A stretch of 7,074 nucleotides of DNA from Mariprofundus sp. (GTDB taxonomy: Bacteria; Pseudomonadota; Zetaproteobacteria; Mariprofundales; Mariprofundaceae), in assembly GCA_015485035.1 (NCBI GenBank), contig WFUI01000166.1:1-7074 (forward strand). The letters run 5' to 3'. The notes under the pieces were generated by a model. It did no database searches. It had not been told where the DNA came from and saw only the letters and a program-made list of their open reading frames with translations. Shown here piece after piece: positions 5,598-7,074 of this stretch. The translations under genes were made by a program, and so were the position numbers. Position 1 is the first letter of the stretch; each line of letters begins with the position of its first letter.

Positions 5598-6785
5598 TTA
5601 TATCGGCAGATCGTTCATGCTCATAATTCCCGACAATAGCGACACCATAATGCCGCCGACAAGAATGCCCAGCGTTACGATAACAGCCGGCTCAAGCAAA
5701 GACAGGGCACGGCGAATGCCTTCGCGCAACCGTCGCTCATACAACTTGCCAACTTCTTCCAGACTGTCCGGCAGGCTCGCGGCTGTTTCACCGACTGCAA
5801 TCATCTGCAAGACCAGCGGCGTAAACAAGTGCTGGTCGGCCAGTGATTTGGCCAGTGTTTCACCTCGCCGCATAGCTCCGGCAGCATTCACAAGCTGGCG
5901 CGATACTTCCTGACGAGACAAGGTTTCAGCAGTCAGATGCAACGCCTCCAGAATCCCCACACCCTGTGAGATCAGCCGACGCATACTGGATGAAAACTGC
6001 ACAATCTCCCAGGCATCAATCAACCCTCTGATGCCGGGGATAGCCTGTAGCCAGTGCCACAATTTTTCCTGCAGTACCCCTTGCTGTTGCAAATGCCAGA
6101 GAGAAACCAGACATCCAGCCAGTAATGCGCCCCACAACCACATATACTCCTGCATCCAGCTGGATATGGCGATCAATGCCACGATAGAGGCGGGGGCATC
6201 ACCGCCCATATCACCCACCATGGCTCCGAACTTGGGAATCACCACCAGAAACAGAAATAACAGCACTGCCACACTGATCACCATCAGGAAAGCCGGATAG
6301 GTCAGAGCAGATTTTATCTCATTATGCAGTTGAAGTTCTTCCTCCATCCGGTCTGCTACTGAATTCAATGCGGAACGCAACTCCCCATTGGCCTCCCCAA
6401 GGCGCACCATCGGTACGGAGTAACGCGGAAAGGCCTGCGGCATGGAGGCCAGCGCTTCAGACAAGGAAAGACCTGAACGTATGGACTGGCTCACTTCCAG
6501 CCATGCGCTTTTCAACAACTTCTGTTCTGCTGTCTTGGCTACAGCCTCTACCGCCTGATCGAGAGGCATGCCACTGCCACGCAGACTGGCCAGTTCGCGG
6601 AACGATGCCAATACCTCCTCTACCGAAACCCGTAACGGAATACGGCCCGGTCCCTGGCGCACCTGTAAAGGCTGAATTTGGCGCTTTCTCAACTCGGCCA
6701 CGGCAGCATCACGATCTTCCGCCATAATCCAGCCATGAATACTCAGGCCATTATCCCGCCTGCCAGCATAATGAAAATAGTTCAC
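5598..6785 (-). CDS. gspF: Type II secretion inner-membrane platform protein GspF
   Basis: The 395-residue product has the full GspF architecture. It opens with a short N-terminal motif (NYFHYAGRRDNG, like the usual M-x-x-Y-x-Y-x-A start). Two T2SSF domains follow: about residues 55-185, with GEANGELRSAL, and about 260-385, with VGETAASLPDSLEEV in the position of the usual VGE-x-S-G-x-L motif. Three transmembrane helices lie at about 162-184, 213-231 and 363-387. GspF is the polytopic platform protein thought to couple the ATPase GspE, encoded just upstream, to pseudopilin assembly. Translation starts at GTG 6785 with only a weak GGTGGT upstream. The start is supported by the family N-terminus. 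The gene begins 14 nt downstream of the inverted repeat in the gspE-gspF gap. No key segment is missing. Confidence 0.96.
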   Translation of the reverse strand: MNYFHYAGRRDNGLSIHGWIMAEDRDAAVAELRKRQIQPLQVRQGPGRIPLRVSVEEVLASFRELASLRGSGMPLDQAVEAVAKTAEQKLLKSAWLEVSQSIRSGLSLSEALASMPQAFPRYSVPMVRLGEANGELRSALNSVADRMEEELQLHNEIKSALTYPAFLMVISVAVLLFLFLVVIPKFGAMVGDMGGDAPASIVALIAISSWMQEYMWLWGALLAGCLVSLWHLQQQGVLQEKLWHWLQAIPGIRGLIDAWEIVQFSSSMRRLISQGVGILEALHLTAETLSRQEVSRQLVNAAGAMRRGETLAKSLADQHLFTPLVLQMIAVGETAASLPDSLEEVGKLYERRLREGIRRALSLLEPAVIVTLGILVGGIMVSLLSGIMSMNDLPI

Positions 6786-6799
6786 TGCACCACCGATGA

Positions 6800-6865
6800 G
6801 GTCAGGTCTTGAATCGTGAATAGACGCTTTTCTGATACAAGAAATTCAAGACTCAAAACCTGACC
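6800..6865. repeat. Imperfect inverted repeat resembling a REP/RAYT-type palindrome
   Basis: The arm GGTCAGGTCTTGAAT (6800-6814) is inverted as ATTCAAG plus ACCTGACC (6844-6865), the second arm being interrupted by 7 extra bases (6851-6857). The arms enclose a 29-nt centre. The element fills most of the 94-nt space between the gspE stop and the gspF start. The GGTCAGGT-CTTGAAT core resembles dispersed palindromes that I associate, from memory, with REP-associated tyrosine transposase (Y1/IS200-like) families. No transposase is encoded here. In the operon transcript it would fold into an intercistronic hairpin. No U-run follows, so it is not a typical terminator. Confidence 0.6.
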
Positions 6866-6879
6866 CCGCCTTTCTTCCA

Positions 6880-7074
6880 TTATCCAGTTACCCGCAAGAC
6901 TTCAGCCACCGTGGTTTCTCCTGCTGCCGCACAGAGCAGACCATCTTGACGCATGGTTCGCATGCCCTGTTCAGCCAAATAGCGGCCCACCCGCTCCGGC
7001 TCTGTCGCAAGCATGTGGCGCAAAGGTTCATCCACACTTAACACTTCAAACAATGAGCGGCGACCACGATACCC
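6880..7074 (-). CDS. gspE: Type II secretion ATPase GspE, C-terminal fragment (partial)
   Basis: The window holds the last 64 codons and the TAA stop; the gene continues past position 7074. The peptide starts GYRGRRSLFEVLSVDEPLR, matching the conserved G-Y-x-G-R-x-x-(I/L)-(Y/F)-E segment that follows the zinc-binding region of GspE/PilB ATPases. It ends with GMRTMRQDGLLCA, then AGETTVAEVLRVTG, the standard C-terminal signature of GspE (M-R-x-L-R-x-D-G ... G-x-T-(T/S)-x-x-E-V-L-R-V-T). GspE is the hexameric cytoplasmic ATPase that drives pseudopilus assembly, bound to GspL and GspF. Walker and zinc motifs would lie outside the window. A cysteine within the DGLLCA stretch is the only unusual residue I note. 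It is the first gene of the series in transcription order within the window. Confidence 0.95.
   Translation of the reverse strand, partial: GYRGRRSLFEVLSVDEPLRHMLATEPERVGRYLAEQGMRTMRQDGLLCAAAGETTVAEVLRVTG

Noticed and set aside
5536..5913. Plus-strand open frame of 125 codons opposite the end of gspF
   Set aside because: The composition is Ser/Arg/Ile-rich with no motif, and it is antisense to the third transmembrane segment and second domain of GspF.
6786..6879. Promoter or terminator between gspE and gspF
   Set aside because: I see no convincing -35/-10 pair on the minus strand and no U-run after the palindrome. The gap is explained by the inverted repeat.
1..7074. CRISPR array, tRNA/rRNA, toxin-antitoxin, phage or defence genes
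   Set aside because: I found no regularly spaced repeats, RNA gene signatures or such protein motifs. All substantial coding capacity is accounted for by T2SS components.

Overview
The window is the core of a type II secretion system (T2SS, general secretory pathway) operon, read entirely on the minus strand, so transcription runs from high to low coordinates. In transcription order the genes are gspE (3' end only), gspF, gspG, gspH, gspI, gspJ, gspK, gspL, gspM, a short gspC/xpsN-like gene, and gspD (5' end only). This E-F-G-H-I-J-K-L-M-N-D order matches my recollection of the xps cluster of Xanthomonas, not the C-D-E-F... order of Klebsiella pul or Pectobacterium out. The host is a Gram-negative bacterium, most likely a proteobacterium of moderate GC content. 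Gamma- or Zetaproteobacteria would fit, but the sequence does not settle the lineage.

Layout by position: the C-terminal 64 residues of the secretion ATPase GspE (6880-7074); a 94-nt gap almost filled by an imperfect inverted repeat resembling a REP/RAYT-type palindrome (6800-6865); the inner-membrane platform protein GspF (5598-6785); a 163-nt gap with a possible 34-codon ORF and an inverted repeat; the major pseudopilin GspG (5018-5434); a 142-nt gap with a hairpin at the gspG stop and a 28-codon ORF whose stop directly abuts gspH; then minor pseudopilins GspH, I, J and K, followed by GspL, GspM, the GspC-like protein and GspD. From gspH onward every junction overlaps or is separated by no more than a few bases. 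This suggests translational coupling, and several of these starts have poor Shine-Dalgarno sequences.

Together the products build one machine. GspE powers it from the cytoplasm. GspF, L, M and the GspC-like protein form the inner-membrane platform. GspG is the main pseudopilus subunit, with H, I, J and K at the tip. GspD forms the outer-membrane secretin channel, contacted by the GspC-like protein. The prepilin peptidase (GspO) needed by G to K is not in the window.

Most of the region is ordinary T2SS. The points worth a second look are the REP-like palindrome inside the operon, the hairpin and small ORF between gspG and gspH, the unusually short GspC-like protein without a PDZ domain and with two HR-region cysteines, and a nine-G run in the gspL coding strand. 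I see no tRNA, rRNA, CRISPR array, complete insertion sequence or novel defence system.
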